From Anseranas semipalmata (lineage: Eukaryota > Chordata > Aves > Anseriformes > Anseranatidae), in NCBI GenBank assembly GCA_013399115.1, contig VXAA01003157.1, positions 397,547 through 461,546 of the forward strand: a DNA stretch of 64,000 nt. Direction: 5' to 3'. Numbering within the stretch: the stretch's first letter is position 1; every line of letters starts with the position of its first letter. The translations under genes and the position numbers were made by a program. Under the pieces are notes generated by a model. That model was not told the origin of the DNA and searched no databases. It saw only the letters and a list, made by a program, of their open reading frames with translations. Below, piece after piece: positions 23,327 to 32,690 of the stretch.

Positions 23327-26300
23327 CCTTTAAATCCATTTATCTTTCTATTATGATATTCCTAGAAAGCAAATGTAATTACATGTTAGTTACTTGTAGG
23401 TAGCTGATATTTGCATAGTTTGGGAAGTATCACTGCATTACATATTTCCAACAATTTTTTATTTCAGTTGCTGCTGATTTCCCATTTATTTATGGTACAC
23501 TAGATTTATAGAATATATACATATTTTGTAAATCTATAAGTTTGAATTGCCCTTGAAATTTCATAGTTTAAAATAATAAACCAAAATTCTACAAAAATAA
23601 GATCAGAAGGCAATATTATTGTTCAGTTATTGCATGAAATTAGTATGATACTGACTGAACTGGGACAGTGCTTAAACATGGGTTAACTATGATATAATCT
23701 GTCCTTAAATTTCATCCCCTCAATATATATATATATATAATCATAGAGTTACTAGTGCTTTGGAATGACTTATTTGGAGAATTAAATAATAGCAAGATGA
23801 GATTGCACTTAATGCTCTGTTCAGAAAAAGAATGACTCATCATCCATTTGCTCCATGGGCGAACTGAGCTTTGCAATATTTGGGACTAATACAGCACAGC
23901 TCCTGAAATAAAGCAAATCCATTTACTCTGGCACAAATGGCAAATAAACTCCATTATTATGAGCAGATTTAACAACATTTGCTGAGCTTTTAACATTTTT
24001 ATTTTTATTACTTTATAACTGGAGCTGATCAGAAACTGAAAACATTTTTTCACAAACTTGCGAAATGTTTGTCTGCTTTTTAAATTTCCTCTCCTTGAAG
24101 TTTCCTGACCTGCTCTATTTATTATGCATATCTCTAAGAGATCCATTACCAGTACTACTAAATACTGAAAACTTCTTTAAAGAACATGCTGGGAGCATTA
24201 AATGACTTTGCTAATGAAGAGAAGCAAGGAAAAGAAAGGGGAAACTTGCTAAAAGTTTTGAAACTACTAATGACTTGAAAATTATAAGATTTAGGTTCAT
24301 ACTGATTTCTCTAAACTGTAAATCTTAAGGGTGAGAATGCTATACAAAATGTACTGATCAGCTTGGAGTTTTCCTTCTGTGTATAGAAAAGAGGATGAGA
24401 AAAGTCATTCATGCATGAAATTCTGTGTAGTCCTGAAGAAATCCGTTTTTGAAATGGACTCGAGAAAAGGGACAGGAAGAACTGGACTCAAGAACTGGAC
24501 CAGGTCATCCTTAATGTGCACTTTAGGAGTTGAAGTGCTTCTACCTAGAAACAAACTGGGGATTTAAAAGCATTTTCATAGAGCACTTGTTCTCTAAGGA
24601 CAGCTGACTCACAAAGCTAGTATAGTTTTTTATAATTCTGAACTGAAAATGTCTGTATTGCCCATTACCCATTTAAAAATTGCATTCAGATATGCTCAGT
24701 CGTCATCAAGAAATAGTGAAATATGGTGAAACTTACAACATTTTAATATGGCTTACAGTTAATAAAATGCTAAGTTGATTTTCAAATAATTGTCTGGTTC
24801 TTAAACACCTTCTCTTGTAAACTGCTACAAGCCTTTAAATCATTCAGTGACTTCTCCAGAAAATGTTTTGCTATCATCCTGTAAGACTGAAATTGATGTA
24901 TTGATTCTATTATTTCCTTGAAAATAGACAAATCTTTACAAATGGGATGAGTACTACTTCACAACCATCTGCTGAACTAGGATATACATTGTCAAAATAA
25001 ATTATTTACTGTCTTTTTTTGTTTGTTTGTTTGTTTCACACTGGTGGTAAGACTTGTATTTAATCCTAAATTAGACAACTAACTGGTGCCTACTGAAATG
25101 TTCTGCCTAAAATAGTTCTTTGTATAGTAAATGGAGAGATTTAGGTTCCTTTAAAGCTCCAAAGCTCCTCTCTTTCAACGTCCCCGAGGGTAGTTACTTC
25201 CAACCCCATCTTTAACAAGTAGTACTTTTTAAAAACTCTTGAGTTGCTGGTATTGTGTTCTCTAAATGGGTTTATAGTGAACAGTGGCATATGTTTCTAC
25301 TTACAAGGAGGCACATTAATAAAGATGCTGTATAGTGTCAAACCCTTCCCTATGTCAGGTTTTATTTTAAACAAAATTTCTATGATATTTGACTATTGTT
25401 AAAGAGTCAGTTGAACTCTTCATGAACTTTTAATCTTAGGAAATTTCTCGAAACTTGTTTAGTGAAGAATTTTCTTTTTTGTTGCAGTTAATTGATGATT
25501 TGTATATTTTGTAGTTTTATACATTTGTTTTTAAGATTGCCAGATGGTTTCCATCCATAGTTGATTTGTCTGGGATTTTCTTTGTGTACTTCTACACTTT
25601 GGCAAGTAAGCGGGAATTGGATTAAACTCTGTAGCTATATGTTGTAAATGTGTAAATAGGTATGTGTTAAATCATACGCTGGATTTGCTCTATTTCAGTT
25701 GTTGCTACATTTCAAATAGACCAATGGATTAGTAACTTTTTCTTGTTACCTGGCTGTGGTTTTTAAGTACCTCATCAATAAACTAATTGAGTTCAGGTAG
25801 CTCTCTCCATTGTATCCTTAAAGAAACAAAATTAACAAAATCAAGCTGCTAATTAATCAATGACAGAAAAATATTCTCTGAACAATACCTAGACTAAATC
25901 CCCCCCCCCCAAAAAAAAGATAAAAAGCTAGAAATGCATCAGAAAAAAATATTATATTATTTGCTTTCTTGTATAACTACCTCCAAGCCTCCCTTTCTTC
26001 GCTTTCTACTTCTGATGAAATTTCACTTCCTAAATGAAATTGTAAAAGTAGCTTGTTACATTCAGTCTCCATTTTCCCAAATGTAATTTAATCTCATTAT
26101 TTCTGGTATTTATTATTTGCATCCTCTAAACAATTCTACTCTCGCTTGGGTATTATACTTTCTTGAGGTATCTGAAGATTTACTTACATCTTAGATAAAC
26201 TACATATATAAATCCTTCATTATTTTTTTCTCAGAAAAATTCTACCATTTTCTTTTGAACATGGTCTGCCTCTCTACCCCTATACGCCTGAAGTAGAATA

Positions 26301-27924
26301 CATTTCATCAGGAAAATCACATGCATTTTTGGGGAAGACTTATTTTTCTGTTTCATCATCTGTTATATAATGACAAACTCCTCTGGCCTCTTTATTGTCG
26401 TAAACTATTGAAATCTGCTGGAATTCATTTACACTAATGTTGTTATGTACAAGCTAGATGTTTAAGTCTAATCTAGTTACTGACTTCACATCCAGTAGAG
26501 AGAAATCAGACTTTGCGTAGGATGACTCATCTCATCCAAAGATAGGTATCTGCAGGTCAGATGAATAAACTTCTGGAAGAGCCTATTTCATCCCACTGAC
26601 TCTAGAGGGTGTCTGTAGTGACTGCAGGAGACTTAGACATCTGAATTTTACATGCCCAAAGCTAGGTGTGAATACCAACTTCTGTAACTTACACTGCTGA
26701 ATAACCAGCACTTTGCTATAAGCTGAAGGATTAGTTCAGGAAGAGTCCTAGGAGTCTGGAAACTGTAGCCTGATGATTCTAAATCTTGTATCAGCTTGTT
26801 TGTACTTCAGTTTCTACGTATGTTGTTGTGTTTATTACTGTTATTATTTGTTTAAGAGGGATGCTTATTTACATACAAATAAGTCTATGAGAGCCTTTGG
26901 TTTACTAATACAGGTAAAATGAGTTTGCTTTCCAAAAGTCTTGTTTAATGGAATGACGGTACCCTGCCATTATTTTGTGTACTACCAAAATGACTCCTAG
27001 CCATCACTTTAAGTTCTTCTGGAATTCCTTGGCACTATTTGAGTACACACAAGAAATTAAACTTGTACAAATAAACTATTATTTTCTACCCGCACTGAAG
27101 AGATTGTCATCTCAAAACAAGTAAGAGATAGTTGAGATTCTGGTGTCAAAATAGTAGTATGAAAAATTCATAATATGGCAATATAGATTTACATGTGTGA
27201 GTCACTGGTATTACATAATAAACCCTCAGTAGGTGTTGCATTGGTATAGTTATGCTTCAAGTGAGAAATTTGTATTGAAGGGGGATTTACATACCAGGAA
27301 AGAACATCACAAACAATAAACGGTAAGGCAGAAAGTAAAAGAAATGTACAGAAGGAACCATTTTGCATCATGTGAAAAGGAAAATTAGAAAGCACTGTAA
27401 TCAGAGGTTGTATATGAAAAGTGACAGTTCTAAATCTTGGAGGGAAGGATGAAAGTGGAATTCAGACATCTATTACTTACTGATTGTAGTACGGTTAAAG
27501 GAAACTGGTTGAGACTGTGCTATGATCATGGAAAAGATTTTCATGAAAGTGCCTGAGCTACCTGCAATGGATAAGCTGTAATATAAAGGTCAGAAGGAAC
27601 AGCAGAGGTAAAACTTCAAACATGAGCAAGCAAAATATAAGATGTGGTGATTATCTACATGTGGGGAGGAGAAATTGATAGTTATGTCGTAGATCCACAA
27701 TTTCTCTGTCAGTTTTGGTAGCATCACAAGGAAGAAAAAGGAGAACATTCTAGACTGCAATTTATTTTTTGCAGTCCAATTCTGTTTAAGCATTTTTTTC
27801 CCCTGTCTTCAACTGCTGTTTATGAGTGGAGATATCCAAACTCTACTGAAATCATGGTCTTTCCACTGAATTCAATCACCTGTGTGTTGGACTGTAAGCC
27901 TGAGCCTTTTGCTGTGCACATATG

Positions 27925-28048
27925 TTCAACATAGGAAGGTGTTGTCAGTGGGAGCTGCAGGGAAGCTGGGGCAGCCCTGGGCTGGGCACAGCTGGTTCCA
28001 GCTGGCTCCAATGGACCCACCACTGGCCGAAGCCCAGTGCACCATTCC
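27925..28048 (+). mobile_element. ERVL-like LTR fragment
   Basis: The segment carries the order GGAGCTGCAGGG, CAGCTGGTTCCAGCTGGCTC, CAATGGACCCACCACTGGCC. It corresponds to the first part of the LTR family seen intact at 14221-14808, in the same orientation. Only the 5' roughly 120 bases are present. The rest is missing and no target duplication is visible. Open frames across it (27820-28223, both strands) reflect the GC-rich fragment only. Confidence 0.65.
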
Positions 28049-28049
28049 A

Positions 28050-29728
28050 GTGTTCTTACATGGAAACAAGCTTTGCGTTGACAGTCTGTGTGTCAATGTG
28101 CCCCATAACAAAACAGTGATGCCACATGGTCCAAAGATTAGTATCCACAAGCCAGGGTGCAGAGATCAGATGGAGTCTGGATACAGAACGTATCCTAAGA
28201 AGGAGTTAAATGAAGTAAAGTAAAGGAGGTGGGGACATTCCCTCCATCTTGTATATGTATTATTGCTTCTTTATTCCTTATATTGTCAGTTATAATTCCA
28301 CTTTAAGGGAAGGATATAGTTAAATGACAGGATGAAACAGATGATAGGAGAAACTCCCTAGTTTTTTTTAACCTGATCTGGAGTCAGTTCAGGAACAAGA
28401 TAACCATTAGCCTTATCTAAAACAGGTGAAACAGAGAAGAAATTTGAAAGCAAATGGCATTTCTGAAATGGAAAATTATAGACAAATCTGATCTTTGGTG
28501 CATGAGGTCCTCTGTGTACTCACACACACATAGATAAATACGCTCATCTAAACTATTATAGTGACTTTAATGTGATGTGTTAGAAGGGTAATTCATTGTC
28601 ATTGTGCTTACACAGGCCTTTCTTTCTACTGTATGTTCTCAACAGTCTTCATAATTTTTAAAATAAGCATTTGGAAAGTTTGGAGATTTTCCCACAATTG
28701 TTTGCTTTCACTGCCTTTTGACTTCAGTGCTACATGATAATACATAGCGAGTATATTTAGTTGGCATTTGCAAAAATACACAGTGACTTATATCTAGTAT
28801 ATTTAGTTGGCATTGGCAAAAAGACATAGTGATTTACATAGTGAGTTACCTGTTCTATCTTCAAATAAGCTATAAGCTGGTATGCTCTGATCCACTTCAT
28901 TATCAGACTTAGTAATAAAATACAGTACAGATAAACTTTAATTTGGCTTGACACTTCAAACTAGAAAGTTGTAAAATGTGTCTTTGGTTTTTAGTAGCTA
29001 TGAAAAAAAATTATCTCCAACTAGCAATGAAGTCATACTTCAGGTCTGTATTTCCTGACTGACAGATTTTAATGATTTTTTTTTTTTTAATGAGGTCGAA
29101 GGTAAATTCAGAAAAGCATCTCAATGGCTCTGCAGCCTAAGTATCACTGAAAGTCAACTTAACTTTATATCTTTTAAAAATTGAACTTACAGAAAACTTG
29201 TCTCTGTATACTTGGCTGTAAAAAGATCTGCATGCAAACCTGCTCTCTACTCCTTTGACCTGAAAAAATGAGTTTGATGAATGTAGCACTTCCCACTGCT
29301 TAATAAACTTAAAGGTGTTGAAATCAAAGCTTCCAATGATCGAAGGAGGTTAAGTACAATTAAACAGACTAAAGTAACACCCCAGATAGAAAGCCCTCAA
29401 GCTCATTTTCTGTATACATGACCATATGGTATGTTTTGAAGGCTACCAAGACCAGGATGGCTTCTGAGTCAGGATGGCTTAAAGTAATCTTGAAGATGCT
29501 TTTAGAGAATACACCTATCACCAGTCTTCTCTCTTTTTGAACTGAGGGGCACCATTCTGAATTATTCTGATAAAAAGAAAGCATAAGTATGCTTTGAAGA
29601 CACAGGTGATCTCTCAGGTAAGACATCTCTGAACTGCATTTCTTGCTCAACTGTTAACCAAGCAAAAATAACTATTCATGCAGTAAATTGGATTAGGGTA
29701 AATTATTAATAAAATATCTTAGATTGTC
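28050..29728. other. AT-rich non-coding DNA
   Basis: No gene seen. Holds the 46-bp tandem repeat at 28743-28846 and otherwise unique AT-rich sequence. Confidence 0.5.
28743..28846. repeat. Diverged 46-bp tandem repeat, about 2.3 copies
   Basis: The word AGTATATTTAGTTGGCATT recurs with period 46 (28750 and 28796). A partial third unit (ACATAGTGAGT) ends near 28846. Copies differ at several positions, so the duplication is not recent. Confidence 0.8.
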
Positions 29729-29730
29729 TT

Positions 29731-29810
29731 TATTTTATTTTATTTTATTTTATTTTATTTTATTTTATTTTATTTTATTTTATTTTATTTTATTTTATTT
29801 TATTTTATTT
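29731..29810. repeat. (TTTTA)16 pentanucleotide microsatellite
   Basis: Sixteen uninterrupted units, the longest pure simple repeat in the window. The same motif appears in opposite orientation at 23281-23326. Confidence 0.95.
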
Positions 29811-29812
29811 TA

Positions 29813-30750
29813 AAGGATGACATGCCTTCCCATTATCCCCACAACCAATTTGTAGAAAAGCTGACTGCCAATTAAATCATTCAATTCTGTTATCAGTCTT
29901 CTTTGCTTCTGAAGTGTTTGACAAGTTTCCTGAAATCAAAGTTTTCCTGCTTCTCCTCTTTCTCAGCAGTGAATTTAGTTCTCAAGTATTTTAAGATTTT
30001 TTTTTTCCCTGAAAATATGATAGAATAGTAGCACACCACTTGCTGACATTCTCCATATATTCTTGTAAACACATGTAGTCCCTCGATTGTACTGTACATG
30101 GAGTGGAAATTAAGTAAAGGTTGGCTGTATATTTCTCTGGATTTTGAAAACATTACAGACCAGATTTCTATACAATGATTGTACAATGTCCTGAAAACCT
30201 TGTGGATACCCTTAGGGGCTGTTTGTCTTGACTTTTACCTTTGTTCATCATCTGAAAAAAAAAAGAAAAAGAAAAAGAAAAAGAGAAAACAGCATAATAA
30301 CAACAACAACAAAAATATCTTGAGACAAACAGCAGTGGGTAATATAAGAAATATGAGCATATTATTGCAGCAGCTATTTATTTCATTTGAATAAACACTG
30401 GGTTAGTAGTCTTAGTGCTAAGTACTAAGAAAGAATCTCACATGGGGATTAAACATAACACACTGTGTTGTGCAGTAAACTGTTCTTGAGGTTCTTGAAG
30501 TTTTAACAATTTAAGATCAGTTAAGCATCTTTTGTTTACTCTCAAAATCAAAACATGTTACTAAATTGTCTGTTGGGGGAAAATCCCAAATAAATATAAC
30601 CAATAGTAAATGTATACTTAAAGCTAATTTCTAATTAAAATCAATTTTATTTACTCCAACTGTAGGCGCTTTGGTTGCATAATAGCTTTAATTCTGTGCT
30701 GTCTGGCTGTGGGAGGTGCAGAGAGCTACTCCTGGAGGTGCAGCATGGCA
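29813..30750. other. AT-rich sequence upstream of the CpG island
   Basis: No gene seen. Includes a GAAAAA repeat (30255-30288) and a short AAC repeat (about 30300-30312). GC and CpG content rise from about 30700 onward. Confidence 0.5.
30255..30288. repeat. (AAAAAG)n purine repeat
   Basis: Poly-A followed by four G-spaced A runs, all purine on the plus strand. Confidence 0.85.
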
Positions 30751-30845
30751 TTCGTCGGCAGAGATAGTCCCTTCCCCTCAGGACCGCCAGGGTCCTGCGC
30801 TCTCTCCAGCTGTGCGCAGCAGCCGCGGGCAGACATTTTCAGTGC

Positions 30846-30859
30846 GCTGCTTAAGCAGC
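30846..30859. other. 14-bp perfect palindrome in the CpG island
   Basis: GCTGCTTAAGCAGC equals its own reverse complement. It could be a dimeric factor site, but 14-bp palindromes also arise by chance and no specific factor is assigned. Confidence 0.35.
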
Positions 30860-31101
30860 CGTGCCTGATTGCTGATGCTCTGATCGTAACCTCAGGGGAG
30901 ATGCTGTCTCGCAGCTCCAGCACAGGCAGGCTGCCGAGGCGGCACCCGGTTAGCAGGGCACCTCCCCGGCTCCCGCAGAGAGTTGGCGGGCCGGGGAGCA
31001 GCGGGTGCGGGACAGAGCTCGGGGAAGGCGCTCCTTGCCCGGCGGAGCGGGAGGGGAGCTGGCAGCGCCGGGCAGCGCCGCCGCCTCGGGCTCGCCGCGG
31101 C

Positions 31102-31122
31102 TTCAGCACCACGGACAGCGCC
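31102..31122 (+). promoter_or_regulatory. RE1/NRSE (REST binding site), copy 1
   Basis: A 21-bp match to the canonical RE1: left half TTCAGCACC, two bases (AC), right half GGACAGCGCC. The two halves have the normal spacing and I see no departure from the consensus I know. REST (NRSF), a zinc-finger repressor, binds such sites and recruits CoREST, SIN3 and HDAC complexes to silence neuronal genes in other tissues. The site lies in a CpG island about 530 bp left of the assembly gap. REST is conserved in birds. Occupancy and the target gene are inferred. Confidence 0.9.
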
Positions 31123-31132
31123 CGCCCGCGGT

Positions 31133-31153
31133 TCCAGCACCACGGACAGCGCC
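31133..31153 (+). promoter_or_regulatory. RE1/NRSE (REST binding site), copy 2
   Basis: Left half TCCAGCACC (one T-to-C difference from copy 1 at the second base), AC, right half GGACAGCGCC. It has the same orientation as copy 1 and starts exactly 31 bp downstream. The repeat extends beyond the motif: CGCCCG follows the core in both copies, so a 31-bp unit was tandemly duplicated. Two strong sites this close could support cooperative or simultaneous REST binding, about three helical turns apart. Confidence 0.87.
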
Positions 31154-31194
31154 CGCCCGCCGGGAGAAACACGCGAGGGTGGGCGGCGCGTTAC

Positions 31195-31620
31195 GGCGAG
31201 ACACGCGGACACGCGTGACACAGACACGCAGACACAGAGGCACCCAGACACAGAGTCATAACGCGCACACACCGACACGGCCACACACGCTCGGCCACTA
31301 ACAGCCCCGGCGCACGCCCCGGCGGAGACACAGCGACAGAACCCACGCAGGCGTGCACGGGCACAGAAGCCCGCACAGAGCCGCAGGTGTGCACCCCGAG
31401 GCACACGGGCACAGGCAGGCGCACAGCTGCGTGCCCGCTCTCTCCCACGCAGGCACAACGCACCCCCGCGCAGCCCGCTCACACGCTGGCACCCACACCG
31501 CAGCACACACGCCCGCGCTCCCACAGGCACCCCCTGAAGCACGGTCACAGACACAGGGGCTCGCACACACACACACGCGCACACACACACACACACGCAC
31601 GCACGCACGCACACAACAGC
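31195..31620. repeat. CA/CG-rich low-complexity tract
   Basis: About 425 bases rich in ACACGC, GACACAG and GCACAC words on the plus strand. It ends in a nearly pure alternating purine-pyrimidine run at 31562-31615 made of CA and CG dinucleotides. All long open frames here (His/Thr-rich on plus, Cys/Val-rich on minus) come from this repetition. The last part has strong Z-DNA-forming character. Confidence 0.85.
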
Positions 31621-31652
31621 CCCTCGCTCGCGCCCCCCGGCCCCGCGCCCAC

Positions 31653-32404
31653 NNNNNNNNNNNNNNNNNNNNNNNNNNNNNNNNNNNNNNNNNNNNNNNN
31701 NNNNNNNNNNNNNNNNNNNNNNNNNNNNNNNNNNNNNNNNNNNNNNNNNNNNNNNNNNNNNNNNNNNNNNNNNNNNNNNNNNNNNNNNNNNNNNNNNNNN
31801 NNNNNNNNNNNNNNNNNNNNNNNNNNNNNNNNNNNNNNNNNNNNNNNNNNNNNNNNNNNNNNNNNNNNNNNNNNNNNNNNNNNNNNNNNNNNNNNNNNNN
31901 NNNNNNNNNNNNNNNNNNNNNNNNNNNNNNNNNNNNNNNNNNNNNNNNNNNNNNNNNNNNNNNNNNNNNNNNNNNNNNNNNNNNNNNNNNNNNNNNNNNN
32001 NNNNNNNNNNNNNNNNNNNNNNNNNNNNNNNNNNNNNNNNNNNNNNNNNNNNNNNNNNNNNNNNNNNNNNNNNNNNNNNNNNNNNNNNNNNNNNNNNNNN
32101 NNNNNNNNNNNNNNNNNNNNNNNNNNNNNNNNNNNNNNNNNNNNNNNNNNNNNNNNNNNNNNNNNNNNNNNNNNNNNNNNNNNNNNNNNNNNNNNNNNNN
32201 NNNNNNNNNNNNNNNNNNNNNNNNNNNNNNNNNNNNNNNNNNNNNNNNNNNNNNNNNNNNNNNNNNNNNNNNNNNNNNNNNNNNNNNNNNNNNNNNNNNN
32301 NNNNNNNNNNNNNNNNNNNNNNNNNNNNNNNNNNNNNNNNNNNNNNNNNNNNNNNNNNNNNNNNNNNNNNNNNNNNNNNNNNNNNNNNNNNNNNNNNNNN
32401 NNNN
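31653..32404. other. Assembly gap (752 N)
   Basis: A continuous run of N inside the CpG island. The left edge is C-rich (CGCCCCCCGGCCCCGCGCCC) next to the alternating tract, typical of sequence that drops out of short-read assemblies. Its true length and content are unknown, and any first exon could be hidden here. Confidence 0.99.
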
Positions 32405-32690
32405 GGGGACCCTCAGCGGGCTGCTCGCTCGGCTGCGCTGCGTGGCCGGGGCTGGCGGGGCTCCCGGCTTCACTCGCGGGTCTCGTTAAGCTCGTTACGT
32501 CGCGTTTGCCACGCTTAATCGATAAGGTTTTCGTGATAAGGCTGTCACGCCTTTAGTACGGCGCTGTGTTAGTTTGCTCCGCTGTGCCAGGCGCCGATCG
32601 CACACCGCTGATCGATTTCCTGACACGATTTCATCCAGGACGCGATGCGCTTCTCTTGGATGCGGGTGGTGATCCAGAAGAGGCTGCTTG

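Larger units (their letters stand above)
21932..27911. other. AT-rich non-coding DNA with A/T microsatellites
   Basis: No gene seen. It includes AAAAAT and TAAAA repeats listed separately, an AT dinucleotide tract near 23724-23740, TTTG repeats at about 25017-25036 and a C10-A8 run near 25901-25918. A low-repeat AT-rich stretch at 23890-24080 could be conserved non-coding sequence but cannot be judged without alignment. Confidence 0.5.
30770..32690. promoter_or_regulatory. CpG island, probable promoter of a neuronal gene
   Basis: CpG dinucleotides are rare elsewhere in the window but dense here, especially 30930-31200 and 32405-32680, with a 752-base gap in the middle. The island carries two RE1/REST sites (31102-31153), which in vertebrates mark genes silenced outside neurons. 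No start codon or splice site could be assigned with confidence. Open frames on both strands (30709-32556) are driven by GC richness, by the CA repeat or by translation through N, and none is recognisable. The transcription start and first exon may lie in the gap. Direction is unknown. Confidence 0.75.

Noticed and set aside
30709..31614. Long open frames on both strands in the CpG island (90-240 codons)
   Set aside because: They overlap in several frames, are compositionally driven (Arg/Pro/Ala on one strand, Cys/Val on the other) and contain no domain I recognise. They also run straight through the RE1 sites and CA tract.
31298..32556. Open frames of 378-391 codons spanning the gap on both strands
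   Set aside because: Most codons are N. The remainder is CA-repeat or GC-rich sequence read in several frames. No real protein is indicated.
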